Shown here: positions 51,341 through 62,689 of the stretch, one piece after another
How positions within the stretch are numbered: position 1 is the stretch's first letter
Layout: every line of letters begins with the position of its first letter
From: Archilochus colubris
Lineage: Eukaryota > Chordata > Aves > Apodiformes > Trochilidae
Assembly (NCBI GenBank): GCA_023079485.1
Contig: CM041083.1
Location: 61,943,810 to 62,007,809, forward strand
Reading direction: 5' to 3'
DNA length: 64,000 nt
Made by a program: the position numbers and the translations under genes
The notes under the pieces: generated by a model
The model's input: the letters and a program-made list of their open reading frames with translations, nothing else
Database searches by the model: none
Told to the model about the DNA's origin: nothing

Positions 51341-51568
51341 TGTCATTATTAGGCAGGCATTCTTTATTATGGTGCTGGGCAGCACCAGGACTGCTCCAAT
51401 AAGGGGTGCAGCAGTGACACTTTTTATACAAAAAACCCCATGAGAAATGGTGCAAGGTACTTAGGTATTTTTACAGACTTGACAGATATAGTTACATCAT
51501 TAATCTTGCAAACCTAACAGGTTCAGTTATATGAGGATTTTGCAGATGTCATCGATTGTTTCAACAAA

Positions 51569-51599
<31 letters not shown>

Positions 51600-51600
51600 C
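51341..51600 (-). mobile_element. Probable ERV LTR part, minus orientation
   Basis: Begins TGTCATTATTAGG (inverted terminus). Minus-sense TATAAAAA lies at 51421-51428 and AATAAA at 51363-51368, about 55 bases apart, as in compact avian LTRs. The right limit and TSD were not found. Confidence 0.5.
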
Positions 51601-51601
51601 A
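51569..51601. repeat. (ACAAA)n microsatellite
   Basis: About six uninterrupted pentamers, preceded by an A run. Confidence 0.9.
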
Positions 51602-52290
51602 CTGTCTTGCAACTTACCTTACCCAAATTTGCTCCATTTCCTTAGTTTCCTACTTGCTATTTTTGCAAAGCTACTGTTCCATGCAGTTTTACTAAGCTGC
51701 TTTTCCTCACGATTTTTGCTAAGCCACTTCTCCTTTTGTTAGCTACTTTACAGACTATGATTTATACTTTACTTACTTGGTGAATGCATTTTCTTTACTT
51801 GATTCTCTCACTTACCTTGTATCAAGACACTGTAGGAACACGTCTTTCTTGTGTGAAACATTTCTTTTCCATCTAGTCCTCTCCCCTTCATGTGCCTTTC
51901 AGCTGTGTCCCAGCTCTGCAACATCAAGAGCCCCATATATTTTCTGTGCCCCTGCATGTTGCAGTTTCCACTTCAAAATCCACAGTAGAAAATCGGTTTG
52001 ATACAGAAGGGAGTATTTTCAGCAACAAAAATAACATTTCAAACATAAGTTACCTGGCCTCATCATCTCCCACTGAAAGGAGAAGCAGCAGTGCAAGGGT
52101 GAGGTTGGCACTAGAGAGATAGGAGGCAGGGTGAGGTCTGGAGGAATGAGATCTAATCCTATCACATTAGCTCATTTGCTTTTGAAACCACAGACAGAAG
52201 ATAAAGTTGCATGATAAGGCTGAGCCAATTTGATGGCTCACCACTACTTTTTATTTTAGGTTTCTTTTTCTTTTATTTAATTTTGAGGAG
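51602..52290. other. Intergenic sequence, no gene recognised
   Basis: T-rich with short frames; nothing I can support. Confidence 0.35.
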
Positions 52291-52454
52291 GGTTTTTTTT
52301 GTTTGTTTGTTTGTTTGTTTTGTTGTTGGTGGTGGGTTTTTTGGGCCACACCAACCAAAAAAAAAAAACAAACACCAAAAACACAAACAACAAAAAAAAA
52401 ACAAAAAAAACAACAAAACCAACCAAAAAAAAACACCCCACAAAACAAAACACG
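52291..52454. repeat. Low-complexity inverted T/G to A/C tract
   Basis: A (GTTT)n and T-run arm (52291-52342) turns at gggccacacc (about 52343-52352) into a long A/C arm (ccaaccaaaaaa, aaacaaacacc, caacaaaa) to 52454. The arms are largely complementary, so the tract could fold back on itself. Confidence 0.8.
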
Positions 52455-52459
52455 TTTAA

Positions 52460-52951
52460 CACAGAGCTCCAGATTGCTCCCTCAAAATCCATTGACTCAC
52501 AGAAGGTCAGATCCAAAGCAGCAAGGGCTAAGCAGGAAGGTTTTTCCAGCCATGCCTGAGGGTGAGTGGGCAGGAGCTGTTGGGAATAAAAGAAAAGTAA
52601 ATGGGCAGTCAAGCTCAAGTGCTTCTGAATCAATTGGACTCTGCTGTGGCAGCTCATGGATCCCAGCATGTGTGATGGGTGTGGGCTGAGGATGCAGTTC
52701 CCCTTCCAGGCATGGTACAGCAGTCTCCTTCCCTGGGACAGGGCCTGGATGGAGCTAGGGAGAGCTGTTTGCTGCTAATCGAGCTGTTAGCAGCTGATGC
52801 CTATGGCCTGGTCGACCTTTCTAAGGTAATGGCTTTCTAATGTCTCTCTTTTGTTCCCAGGAGAAGCATCCATCTACCATTCCCCAGCTGAGCCCAGGAC
52901 TCCCAGCAACTCTGATTCTCTGCTGATTCTGATGCTGCCCCAAACACTGCT
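52460..52951 (+). repeat. Dispersed repeat, copy B (inverse of 9483-9960)
   Basis: See the partner copy. The AATAAA at about 52586 is preserved (gggaataaaag against gtcaataaaag). Compared with the partner, copy B has extra bases between gctgctaatcgagctg and ctgatgcc. The immediate left neighbour is the inverted A/C tract. Confidence 0.75.
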
Positions 52952-54111
52952 GATAATCATCAGGAAGGCCCATGCCAGGCTTATTCGGCCTATTATCCAC
53001 TCTGAACAGGTAGTCCCAAGAGGAAATCTTGATTCTCTCTCCTCCCTGGTAAAATGACTCAGTTCAGAAAGGGGTCACTAGGAATTCCCTAGAAATGCTG
53101 CTTCTTACTGACTCTTACAGTGGAAATATATAGAAATTTATAGTGAGAGCTGCATTAGCACAGTCTACTGGAAAGGCTTCAACCTATGTTCACAAGAATA
53201 CAGAAGACATCAGCAGCTGTTTTGAGGACAAGTGAGAGACATGCTCCTACCCTGGGAAATGAGGCTGTCCTAGCTACAGCTCTGATACTGAAAATCTCAG
53301 TTGCAGAAAGAACCCTCTAACACTTATTTTTAAGCTTATTTATTCCAGGCTGCAGGAAGAGAGAACAGCTACATTTAGAAGTGCAGTGCATTGGAGGGAA
53401 AAAGGCTGAAGTCTAAGTAAAAGAAAAAAATCTCATCAGTGCGTCAAATGTGGCTGCTGAGAGAAGATTGTTAAAATTCCTCTTACCCATTCCAGAAAGA
53501 GATTATGATCATGCTTACCAAACTCAAACTGGTGCTTGTTTAGTATGATGTTGTGGGTTTTTTTCTGGATACCACAGGCTTGGCAAATTGGTGTCCAAGA
53601 ATCTCTTACAATTTACTACATGAGGACAGATTAGGCAGCAGACCAGTTTAAATCACCTGGAGCTGAGGTTTACATAAGCATTAATTGTTAAATTTTGCTA
53701 TTGCTAGTGATTTCTTTTGAGAGGAAACATGGGGAACGTTGAGAAGATTTCAACCTTCTGTACAAAAGAAAGAAAGAGACTAGGACTGCTGCAGAGATAA
53801 CGTTTGATCATGTTTATACCACTAAAGGCTAAATTTGACCACCATTCTTTGAACCCTGTTACAAGGGCAATAAAAGAAATGAGCTCTGGCAAGTGTGTGT
53901 TTGAGATCTTTGAAGAAGGCTGTTAAGGAGAGGAATTTAAAACACATTTTATAGGAGCATATAAGAATTATAAGCATGGATAGCAAGGACATTATCTTGC
54001 CCAGTCTACACTAGGCTATTAAAATCAGATTCACTGGCAAGCAATAAAACACTAATCCTCTAATGTCTACCCTGTTTGCTGTAGTGATTGGGAAGTTATT
54101 TTACATCCAAC
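52952..54111. other. Intergenic sequence, no gene recognised
   Basis: Short frames only; no element identified up to the TSD of the ERV at 54112. Confidence 0.4.
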
Positions 54112-54515
54112 TGTTATAGATGGAAACACACATTACCAATCACTATGAATAGCCAATCAAATTTTATTAATTACAGCAAGCAAGGCAAAAAGCAAAATCA
54201 GCGCTGGGCGGCAGAGGAGTCTCCGCTCCGCCAACCGCCACACACGATAAATTCTTGTTCTGTCTTTTATATTGTTCCATTTCTTGCTGACGAGGCATTC
54301 AGCTTGGTACTCTGCGCATATGTATCTCTGTTGCTAGGGGGGTCGTCTTCTACCTCCTGGGGGTCGTGGGATGAGGGCTGGCAGTCTTCCTTATCTTGGA
54401 ATTCCAAGGGTGTCTCGCAAGGGTATGTTGACTTAGGGTTACTTGACAATCTGTGATTAATACATCCTGTCCTATTAGTACTTCTCCAGTGACCAAACCT
54501 ATTTAACTCATTACA
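54112..54515 (-). mobile_element. Complete LTR of the inverted-end ERV
   Basis: In minus sense it starts TGTAATGAG right after a purine tract (AAAAGAAAAAAGGGGG), has TATAAAA at 54271-54265 and AATAAA at 54168-54163, and ends TATAACA. Length 404. The U3 part holds the GC-rich gtggcggttggcggagcgga block just after the TATA box. Confidence 0.85.
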
Positions 54516-54536
54516 ATACCCCCTTTTTTCTTTTGT

Positions 54537-55530
54537 TCAATTTTGTTCACTGAACCTCTGTAGTTCTTGTTTAGCTAACTCCAACGCTTCCTCCTCCTGT
54601 GTTTCCTGTATTTGTTCATATTGAGTTCTAATAAGCATTAAATGTACAGCTTCTAAACGTCCTTTTACTATAGAGATTAATTTGTTAAATATACACGGTC
54701 CAAAAGTTAGTCCAAGAATAAGTAAAACCAATGGTCCTGCGATAGTAGATAATAGGGTTGTTAGCCAAGGGGAACGATTAAACCATGTTTCATACCAGCT
54801 CTGTTGCGCCTCTCTTTCCCTTTTTCTTTGCTCTAAACGTTTTCTTAGTTCTGTCATGGTATCTATAACCACCCCTGTGTGATCAGCATAGGCACAACAT
54901 TCTTCCTTTAATGCTACACACAATCCTCCTTGTTGCAAAAATAATAGATCTAATCCTCTCCTATTCTGTAAGACTACTTCCGACAAGGACCTTACTGATT
55001 TTACTAATCCATCAATGGCTTGTTCTATTCTACTCAAATCTTAATCTACTGAGATTCTTAGTTCCCTAAACTCTTTTTGCTGATTCACTAGAGAGGTAAT
55101 TCAGGTACCAGCTCCTATTCCCCCAATAGTGAGGAGAGTGGCTATTGTTAATGCAGTAAAGGGTTCCCTTTTTACCAGGTGATGTTCAGGGGCAGTTTGC
55201 TGTTCAATAACATAAGCACCAGAATGATAGTTAATCTTAGGTATTATAGATACTTGAATACAGTAGTCACTTGAATAATTCAACAGTTTGAGGGAAAGAC
55301 AAGGAGTAATTCCTATACTATTACATATCCACTTGGTGTTCGCAGCAGGTATCAACCAGTCAGCTGGCTTTTCATCTTGCCCCTTTATAACAATTTCACA
55401 TAAATGCTTTTTGGCTTTGGGAATATTTCCTATACATCTCCCTTTTCCATTTACTTGGGACATTGTTAATCCTTGAGAGGTTTCTTTATTCTTTTTCCAA
55501 GAACATTGTGCTGGCTTAGTTCCATTGATT
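54537..55530 (-). pseudogene. Gamma-type ERV envelope (surface C-terminus and transmembrane subunit)
   Basis: A single minus frame runs through the segment, broken by only two stops, TGA at 55101-55103 and TAA at 55041-55043. The surface part is Cys-rich. A basic VKRE junction is followed by a hydrophobic, Gly/Thr-rich fusion-peptide-like stretch (LTIATLLTIGGIGAG). The transmembrane part has [18 protein letters not shown] with CVALKEECC (CX6CC), the class I hallmark around the immunosuppressive-type segment. A Trp-containing juxtamembrane region, a membrane helix ([13 protein letters not shown]) and a long charged cytoplasmic tail of about 50 residues follow. It lacks the 5' end because the insertion begins inside the surface subunit. 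Confidence 0.85.
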
Positions 55531-55611
55531 CTTTTTGCCTTGCTTGCTGTAATTAATAAAATTTGATTGGCTATTTATAGTGACTGGTAATGTGTATTTC
55601 CACCTATAACA
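55531..55611 (+). repeat. 81-bp inverted copy of the LTR R-U5 end
   Basis: Inverse of 54112-54192, 77/81 identical, all four differences transitions. AATAAA in plus sense at 55555-55560. It joins envelope coding DNA directly at 55530/55531. Confidence 0.9.
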
Positions 55612-55615
55612 CAAC

Positions 55616-58029
55616 GAAAGCAGAATGCTCAAAAATAGAAGTACTTAATAGGTTAACAAAACCCCACATTTACAGTAAATCTCAGCTATTCAGTGGTAAA
55701 TGTTGGTACACCTACTCAGAGAACAGTGCTGTAAAAAGCACTGGTGTGTTGTTTTAATTTAAGACACTGTTTTGCTAATGGATGAAGTCAGCACAAAGGA
55801 TACATACACCAAATGTGAAAACTGAGCTTATCTTCACTGAGCTTGCTCATCGTTTACAGCAATAAAATAATAATACAGCAGGAATAATACAAAACAAGGT
55901 AATGCACCTAATCTTTACTAAATAAGGTCAACTAGAGTGATTAAGAAAGATACACCACCAATTGCCCTAATAGTTTACCATCATCTAGGTCTGCATTCTC
56001 TGGGGAACCCCAGTTGCAGTGAACGAGCACATTTTCCAGCAGCTGGGATACAGGTCATATTTAATGTGTGCATTATTGTAGTGTGTCCTATGCATTGTAG
56101 GAGAGGTCTCCAATGTTGCTGCAAGAAGGCCCAGTTATTACACTGATGACTAAACAAGCTTGCATCACTTCAAATGCAGAAACATCTGGTTTCACTCTCT
56201 TTTTAGGTTCCACCCAATCCTGGCCAGGGCTCAAGTAGGAACTGAGAGAGTTTGTTTACCTATTTGGTTTTGACTACATATTTCCAAACAAGGCCTGACA
56301 TCTGGTTTTTATGGCCTTGACAACCTGCCTCCAACCAAGGAGAGATAAATACCTCCTCATAACATTTTGTCTTCCCTAATTATTATATTTTATCTAAGCT
56401 GCATCTTTAGCTAATAAGTACTTCACTAATGATCAGATGCTGGTATTACATAACTTCTTGTTGGGAGGTTCATCTCGAGGTCAACTTTGGTTCAGGGCTT
56501 GTTTTTCAGGTCTCAGTACTTCAGACATGTGCATGAGTTTTGGGTTTAGTTTTTACTCTGCCCATGAGCATGTTTCTATTCTTTTGAGAGACTAACTGTG
56601 GAGACATCTGGAAAGAACAGGGTATTGTTCTTAATTTCTTATAAAGAATACAGAAAACATTCAAACTACTATTATTCCTAAGATTCTATGTTTAATTACA
56701 GTAATTTTTTCATACTGTAATTTTCCCTTAATTTCATAACTCTTCTTTTCCTTAATACTTTCACCCCTAAATACTTGATAATACCTATGGAATACTCTAA
56801 ATAAATACATAAAGGACTTTAGTTCCTTATATTTTAATTATTTTTTTCTATCATTAGTATTTTTTAAAAATACCCCAGAACACAACCCACTGCAGTTTTT
56901 TATCTGTAAGACAGTTGTTCTCAGAAAAGAATTCCTCCATTTAGGTTATGAATTTGTTGACCCAAAGACCTGCTTTCTGACAGTAGACAACCTGAAGCTG
57001 GAAGATAAAGGAGGAGTGCCTGGTAGGTGCCTCGAATTACAACAAACAGCTCTACTCAGTGCATTATATTGATGCTTAATAAACTCATTTACTGATTCCA
57101 CAAAGCTGAAAAAGTCATTGGCCAAATGCTCCTCTTTTCAGTGGGAGAGGACGCATTTTGATAAACACTTCTGTCACTCAAGAGAGATCCCCTTCTCTCA
57201 CGATTGTTAATGTCCTGCTACCTACATGCTAACTTCTGTATTCAGATACACAGTTATTATATGATCAGTGCTAAGTTTCTGTAGGTAGCCCCATGATGAG
57301 ATCATAGTATGAAAATTGCTCGTAAGTGAAGTTTAGCATTCTATGCCATGAGCTCCATACCCACCAAGAACTCAAAAGTTTAACAACAGCAAAGAAAACT
57401 TTTAGAAGTTCACAGTGTACAAGTGCAAGTGGTAAGTCTATGCACCAGCCTGACCTTCTGAAAGGTTAAGCAGGATCTCAACACTGCTTAGATTATAAGC
57501 CACTTCCCTCCTTTTTAATTTACAAATGCAGAAATAATCACTGTGAGGATAAATCAGTAGTCCTACCACGACCACTGTACAAGTCTGATACCCAGCTGGC
57601 AACACCAGTTAACAACTACTTCAAGGCAAATAGCCAACCCTAGCCCTTTCATTTTCTTTTAAAGACAGAAGCTGAATATGTTGTCCTTGGTCAACAAGGC
57701 CTCTGCCCACTCATCATCCTTAGCATCTGTGGGCCTCTTCATGGGGAACAGGCAACAAGCAACTCCCTACTTGGACAGAATTCATACACTTTACCACAGC
57801 CAAGAAATGGGCTGGGGCATCCACCAGCTGTAAAACAAAACCTGAAACCCTGTAGAAGAGATCACAAAGTTCAGCTTCCCTGGTGCCAGTTCTCAGAGAG
57901 ACACCTTCCTCCCCCTTAGGGAGGACCTGCAGGGCATGAAGCCAAAGTAATGTCCGGGAGGCAATAAGGCCTGCCTGTCAGTAAACTGGGGGTTTATCAG
58001 CAGATAAGTGATAACAGCACATATATTTT
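55616..58029. other. Intergenic sequence, no gene recognised
   Basis: AT-rich, short frames. The last few hundred bases may be decayed gag DNA of the ERV that follows, but no motif proves it. Confidence 0.35.
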
Positions 58030-58034
58030 AATTC

Positions 58035-58270
58035 TAGTTGGTTCTCAGGGACAACTGGTGAAGTTTGTAATAGATATGTGAGCACAAATTTCAATACTAA
58101 CACAACAAGATGAGAAAAAGCTGGGCATGAGACCTGGATGGCAAAGGGCTAAGATTGCTGGCATGAACAGAGATAATGTTGTGTGCCAAACTGCCAAGGT
58201 CAGTTTATGGCTCCCAGGTGAGAATATGTTGACTATTCACTTGGAAATTAAAGATTATTCTGAAATATTT
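58035..58270 (+). pseudogene. ERV protease remnant
   Basis: The frame reads LVKFVID, then a stop where the DTGA/DSGA active-site loop should continue (gat atg tga gca at 58073-58084), then AQISILTQQDEKKLGM and later NVVCQTAKVSLWLPGEN. That is the layout of a retroviral aspartic protease. The stop and lost Thr/Gly make it inactive. It opens a plus-strand pol/env series. Confidence 0.65.
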
Positions 58271-58839
58271 TAAGTTTCAATGTGTTTGAAATGGAACAAC
58301 ATGGCTCCTGCCTAATGGCAGTGTCTGGTCCTTTTGCTCAGGCATCAATCATCAGCCATCAAGACATCAACCCCAGCAGAAGGCTGCAGTGATATCAAAA
58401 TTTTTAAAGGATTTAGTCAAAATGAGACAGGTTTAAATAAGTAATTTATAGTGTATCACTTGACTACATAACAGTAATTAATTTAAGGCTAAACAATAAG
58501 ATAAGGGAAGAACTAGGCATTAGAAAGAGGAACTTTGAATTAAGTTGGCCAGTCAGCCCAGGAACCATATAGGACCACTTAGGTCAGTCCCAGTAGAGTA
58601 CCTTGAGTGAATTTTGCTAATTATGATATGAAAAGCACACCTCCAGAAGTTAAGATACCAGCCTCTGCTTGAAGACCCCTACCTGTTGAGTTTGTGCTGC
58701 AGAATTACAATGTGCTCTAACTTTAAATCAAGATGTAGAAAATCTTATCCTAGAGCATGCAGAAACCAATAGAAGATTGTAAGTATTGCATATGTTAATA
58801 GATGGATTATGATGATTCTAAATATTGTAATAACCTGCA

Positions 58840-58985
58840 GTGACTCCTCCAGATACCTTGAGAAAAATCGAAGAGCTGCAGATGCCCCAATCAAGGAAGA
58901 AGTTAGAACAATTGATGGGAACTTTAGGATATTGGAGGAGGCATATACCTGGATTTTCTATTGTTTTCCATTCTTATGAGAAGGC
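58840..58985 (+). pseudogene. ERV reverse transcriptase thumb fragment
   Basis: VTPPDTLRKIEELQMP followed by LEQLMGTLGYWRRHIPGFS is the reverse-transcriptase thumb pattern. Most of the palm between the protease and this point (58270-58840) is missing or unreadable, although the spacing suggests a deletion. An ERV RNase H-like stretch may follow around 59150-59270 (PDRPRRPILFN). Confidence 0.6.
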
Positions 58986-58989
58986 AAAC

Positions 58990-61140
58990 CCTGGGAGTAG
59001 AATCAGAACATAAAGAGAAAAAAAAATTCCTAACTGAAGAATTTAAAAGATATCAATCACTGGGACCAATACCTTCCTATGACACTATTAAAGCTGAATG
59101 GGGCTTCACAGAACATTTTTTGTTACAGTAACATTTTTTGTTACTGCAACCTGTTCCAAACTGGCCCTGATAGGCCAAGAAGGCCTATCTTATTTAATTC
59201 AACCATATTTAAAGAAACAGAAAAACAGCATCCTGAATGGAAAAAGAAATTTCTTATTTAGTCTGAGCAATTAAACAGGTTGAGAAAATACATCATGGAA
59301 GATGTCCCTAAAAGGGACTGATCCCCCAGAACGAGTTGCACAAAATCCCACTATCAGAGAAGGGTGCACCTACCTAACAAGAGTTGCAGAAAATATGCAG
59401 TTTACTGAAAGACATGCCAAGGTTTCCAAATTACAGATGGCCATAAACACAGATCCTTTAGCATTTGTTGTGCTAAAGGGCAAAATAATTTGGCAGAAAA
59501 TAAACTCCCTTGCATTCCAGCTTGTCCACAGCTATCAGAGAGGCTGGGAGTGCCTGCACTGAGGTTTTGAGTGATACCCTATTTGTTATTACTGGTGTGG
59601 TTGTGTTCAATATATTGAACTATCAGAATGATGGATGCAGTAATAATGTGATACACTCTCAGTCTAGTTGTGTTCCATGACCATATTTAAGGAGTTTAGT
59701 TGCATTTAGCAAGAATTCTCATGGGTAGATTAATGAATAGTGCAGTTTGTTGAAGCAACAGCTGCACAGATTTATTTGTGCTGGTGATAAATGCACTGTC
59801 TGCAAAGAACAAGCAAGTATGAAGAATATAAATAATACAGCTTGGCTACAAACATCTTAAGTTATAAAGCAACTCCATGGAGTTTTCTAAGCTTCCCAGG
59901 GAAGCACCTGGTACAACAGTGTTCAAAAGTTACCCAAAGGGGAAGAGAGGCTCAGTCCAGCACCTGATTTCATAAGTCAGAGGTGGTCTGTGATAGTATC
60001 TTCCCTTCGATGGTATCTTCCCTGACATACTTCCTCTCTTTAACCATTTTTATACACTTTTATCTTTCAGGTGGAGACTGAGTAACTCAGTCCCTGAGAG
60101 TTACTTCAGTGCTGTACCTTTCCTAAAGTGTGAATATGTTTGATTTCTAAGACATGTCCAGCAATTATTCCACAGCATTACAGCAATCTTTTAAACCTTC
60201 ACTGTCTTGGTTTAGTGTTCAGGGCAAACCAAAACCCAAAGAACAGAACTGCTATTACTCCTCTCTACCCTCCCAGAAGGAATATAAAAGTGGAATAAGG
60301 AAGAGAAACTTCAAGGTTAGCAGTTAAAACTAGAATACTTCTACTGGAATAAGGAAGGGAACATCATGGGATGAGGAACAAATATACAAATATATATACA
60401 AAACCTGATCTTGATGATGACTGATTTAAATGTCTGAAAGTCCACCATGGGAAGGGCCAACTCAGGAAAACAGTCCACTGATCCCTTCCTGTTTTGCCTC
60501 CTAGATCCCTCAGGGTCCTAAACAATCTCTCTCTAGGTCCATGTAGTGATACCATAGAATTATCCTGGGCCCCTTCAGAGCACAACATTCACCCACTCAC
60601 AGCCCCTCACTGATGGTGCACCCACAGAAAATATTTAGCTGATGGATACTTAAGCAAAAAGGGCAAATGGCAATGGAAGACTATTGCAGTTAAATGTTAC
60701 CATCAGCCAACCAGTAGTAGAAGAAAGGGGAGACAATACACAAGTAGGAGAAATAATGGCAGTTGTTTTGACAACACAGAATGGAAGACAAATATATGTA
60801 GACTGTTAGGCTGTGTGGGCTGATACCACACACTGATTCTGTCTGTGGGAAACCTTGAAATGGAAGTAAATAGAATCTCAGTTTGGAGAAACAGATAGGC
60901 AATTATTACTTAATAAAGCCAGGAAAACACCTCTGAGGATGTAAAAGCTCACGCTAAGGATAATCATCCAGGTCCAAAGTGGAATCAAAAGATAGAGGAG
61001 GTAACTAAAATTAGGAAAATCACCTTATAACCTGAGTGGTATCAATTGGGAGAATGGTTACATCAAAATTTAAGCTAAAATTTACCTAAATTAAGGTAAA
61101 GAAGCACTTTGCTGCACAGAGCAAAGGCTGGTCTATAAAC
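58990..61140 (+). other. Decayed ERV interior, mostly unreadable
   Basis: Lies between reverse transcriptase and integrase remnants of the same strand, so it is probably the old connection/RNase H region plus later insertions. The length is greater than a pol gene needs. ttttttgttac is duplicated at 59117-59145. Confidence 0.35.
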
Positions 61141-62560
61141 TGAAAAACTTGTGAAACTATTCTTACAGAATACCCCCAATGTAGATTGAAATTACGAGCA
61201 GATCATCCTGCTAAAGTCCCACATCTACAGATCAATGAAAAGAAAACTTTATCGTCTACATAGCAAATTGATTATATCAGACGATTCAAATCCTCTTTGG
61301 GATATTAATGAATCCTCACAAAAGTGGAAGTAGTCTCCAGCTTCTCTATGGCAACTGTCAGAAAGCTGATGGGTAAAACAGTGTGAGGTTTGCTTTGGTT
61401 CACAAATCTACCTACTCTTTATGTTATCCAAAGTGATAATGACTCCAATTTTTGTGTAAAGAAGTGCAAGACTGGGCAAACCAAGATAGAATTAAATGGA
61501 TATTCCACACTCCATACTATTGAGTTGTGGAAAACAACTCTAGAGCTTGGAAAGTTATAGATATGAGGGGTATGTTTATTCAGTGCTGGGCACAAGAGAG
61601 GATAATTCCTCCAAAATCCATGCACACCAATCTCACAATCAGGCTTTTGTTATATACACTGGTGTTTTACATATTCATTAGATTTCACAGTATGCCTATA
61701 CATACGAATCACCTGCTCCTGCTTTGTATTAAAATTAGCCCCAAGAGGTCATTTTCATCATCTCCTCCCTCCTGCACTTGTGTAGTGTCTCCTGGTGGTG
61801 GTCATGGGGGTTGTGGGGCTGAAGTAAAAATGAAGCAAAGGGCTTTCTCTGGGTAAACTTTTCACCTCTTCTTCTCCGGGCATGCACATTTCTTCAGTCT
61901 TCAGCCAAGGTTTCTTTTCTCAAGGTTGCTATAGTTACCAGTTTAGCATATATATTTCCCTTATAAAGTGATGACTACCCAAACAATTTCTTAGCTTCTA
62001 TTAAACAAGTATTCTTTGTTAGCTTCTGTCAGGTCAATGTGACCCCTAGACAATTACTAGCAGGCATTTTATATTAACTCTTACATCACTACCTGCAATC
62101 AAATGGGATGTTAGAAAGAGCTAATGGCTTATTGGAAAAGAAACTCAAACCACAGGAGGCTCACTGGGATACATGACTTTCCAGAGTACAACATCAATTA
62201 AATAATTGATATGGGCCTACTGGAAAAGCTGTAAACTGAGCATTCTTTGTAAAAACTGAGCTCAGCTCTTCACCTATTGGAGAAAGATAATATCTGACAA
62301 CATTACAGTCAGGGCAGCCTGTGACTGTCAATCTACATCCATAAGTACTGTGCCTATGTCCTTAACCAAGCCCCGTGGCCAGCTTGCCTGGGAACCTAGC
62401 AATAGTGGTAGGGAAAAACATAGAATTAGCAGACAATGGAATTTTCCTTCTTTATAATGGGGTACCCTGTTCAGATTCACCTCATCAAAAAGAATCTTTC
62501 TTTACCCTTCAGGATGGCAAAAAATGCTGTGTTCCTGTTACTTTCTCAAACCCTACAATG
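61141..62560 (+). pseudogene. ERV integrase, split by an LTR
   Basis: The plus frame has a degenerate zinc site (YPQC where CPQC is expected, about 61171-61182). The first catalytic Asp in QIDYI is at 61270-61272 and the second in IQSDN at 61435-61437, in the same frame 55 codons on. After the LTR at 61521-62088 the catalytic Glu follows in MLERAN (61520 joins near 62093), about 35 codons from the second Asp. Stops at several points. A C-terminal part with QPVTVNLHP-like reading ends near 62560. Confidence 0.7.
61521..62088 (-). mobile_element. Solo LTR inserted in the integrase
   Basis: Starts TGAGTTGTGG and ends CTTACATCA. Flanks are ctat (61517-61520) and ctac (62089-62092), a 4-bp duplication with one change. 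Minus-sense AATAAA lies at 61580-61575 and a TATATAA box near 61655. Removing it brings the two integrase halves together at about the normal Asp-to-Glu distance. Exact ends carry an uncertainty of a few bases. Confidence 0.75.
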
Positions 62561-62689
62561 TTGCTTCTCTAAGCTTGTGATCAAGGAACCCTAGAATGGC
62601 CATGCTCTCAAGCTCACTTTATGTATACCAGGAGTATAGGGATACACTCTAGTAAGTGAGATTTAAAGCTTTCCACCATGGTCATGCAG

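Larger units (their letters stand above)
54112..55611 (-). mobile_element. ERV insertion with two inverted U5 ends and 4-bp TSD
   Basis: A 1500-bp insertion flanked by caac at 54108-54111 and 55612-55615. On the minus strand it reads: an inverted partial LTR end (55611-55531), envelope surface C-terminus and transmembrane subunit (55530-54537), polypurine tract (about 54533-54519) and a complete LTR (54515-54112). The outer 81 bases of both ends are inverted copies with 77 matches and four transitions. Both represent the LTR 3' end (R-U5, with AATAAA), so the normal 5' LTR and everything from gag to most of the surface subunit is absent. A 4-bp duplication fits class I (gamma-like) integrases. 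Confidence 0.85.

Noticed and set aside
50901..51443. 180-codon plus frame starting with a hydrophobic stretch
   Set aside because: No family resemblance, no promoter or splice context, and it runs into minus-strand LTR DNA.
51569..51601. Short regular repeats as a CRISPR array
   Set aside because: A pentamer microsatellite without spacers; no CRISPR is expected in a bird genome.
52277..52689. Frames of 60-130 codons on both strands around 52.3 kb
   Set aside because: They translate the simple T/G-A/C tract (Phe/Val or Lys/Asn/Thr runs), not protein-coding DNA.
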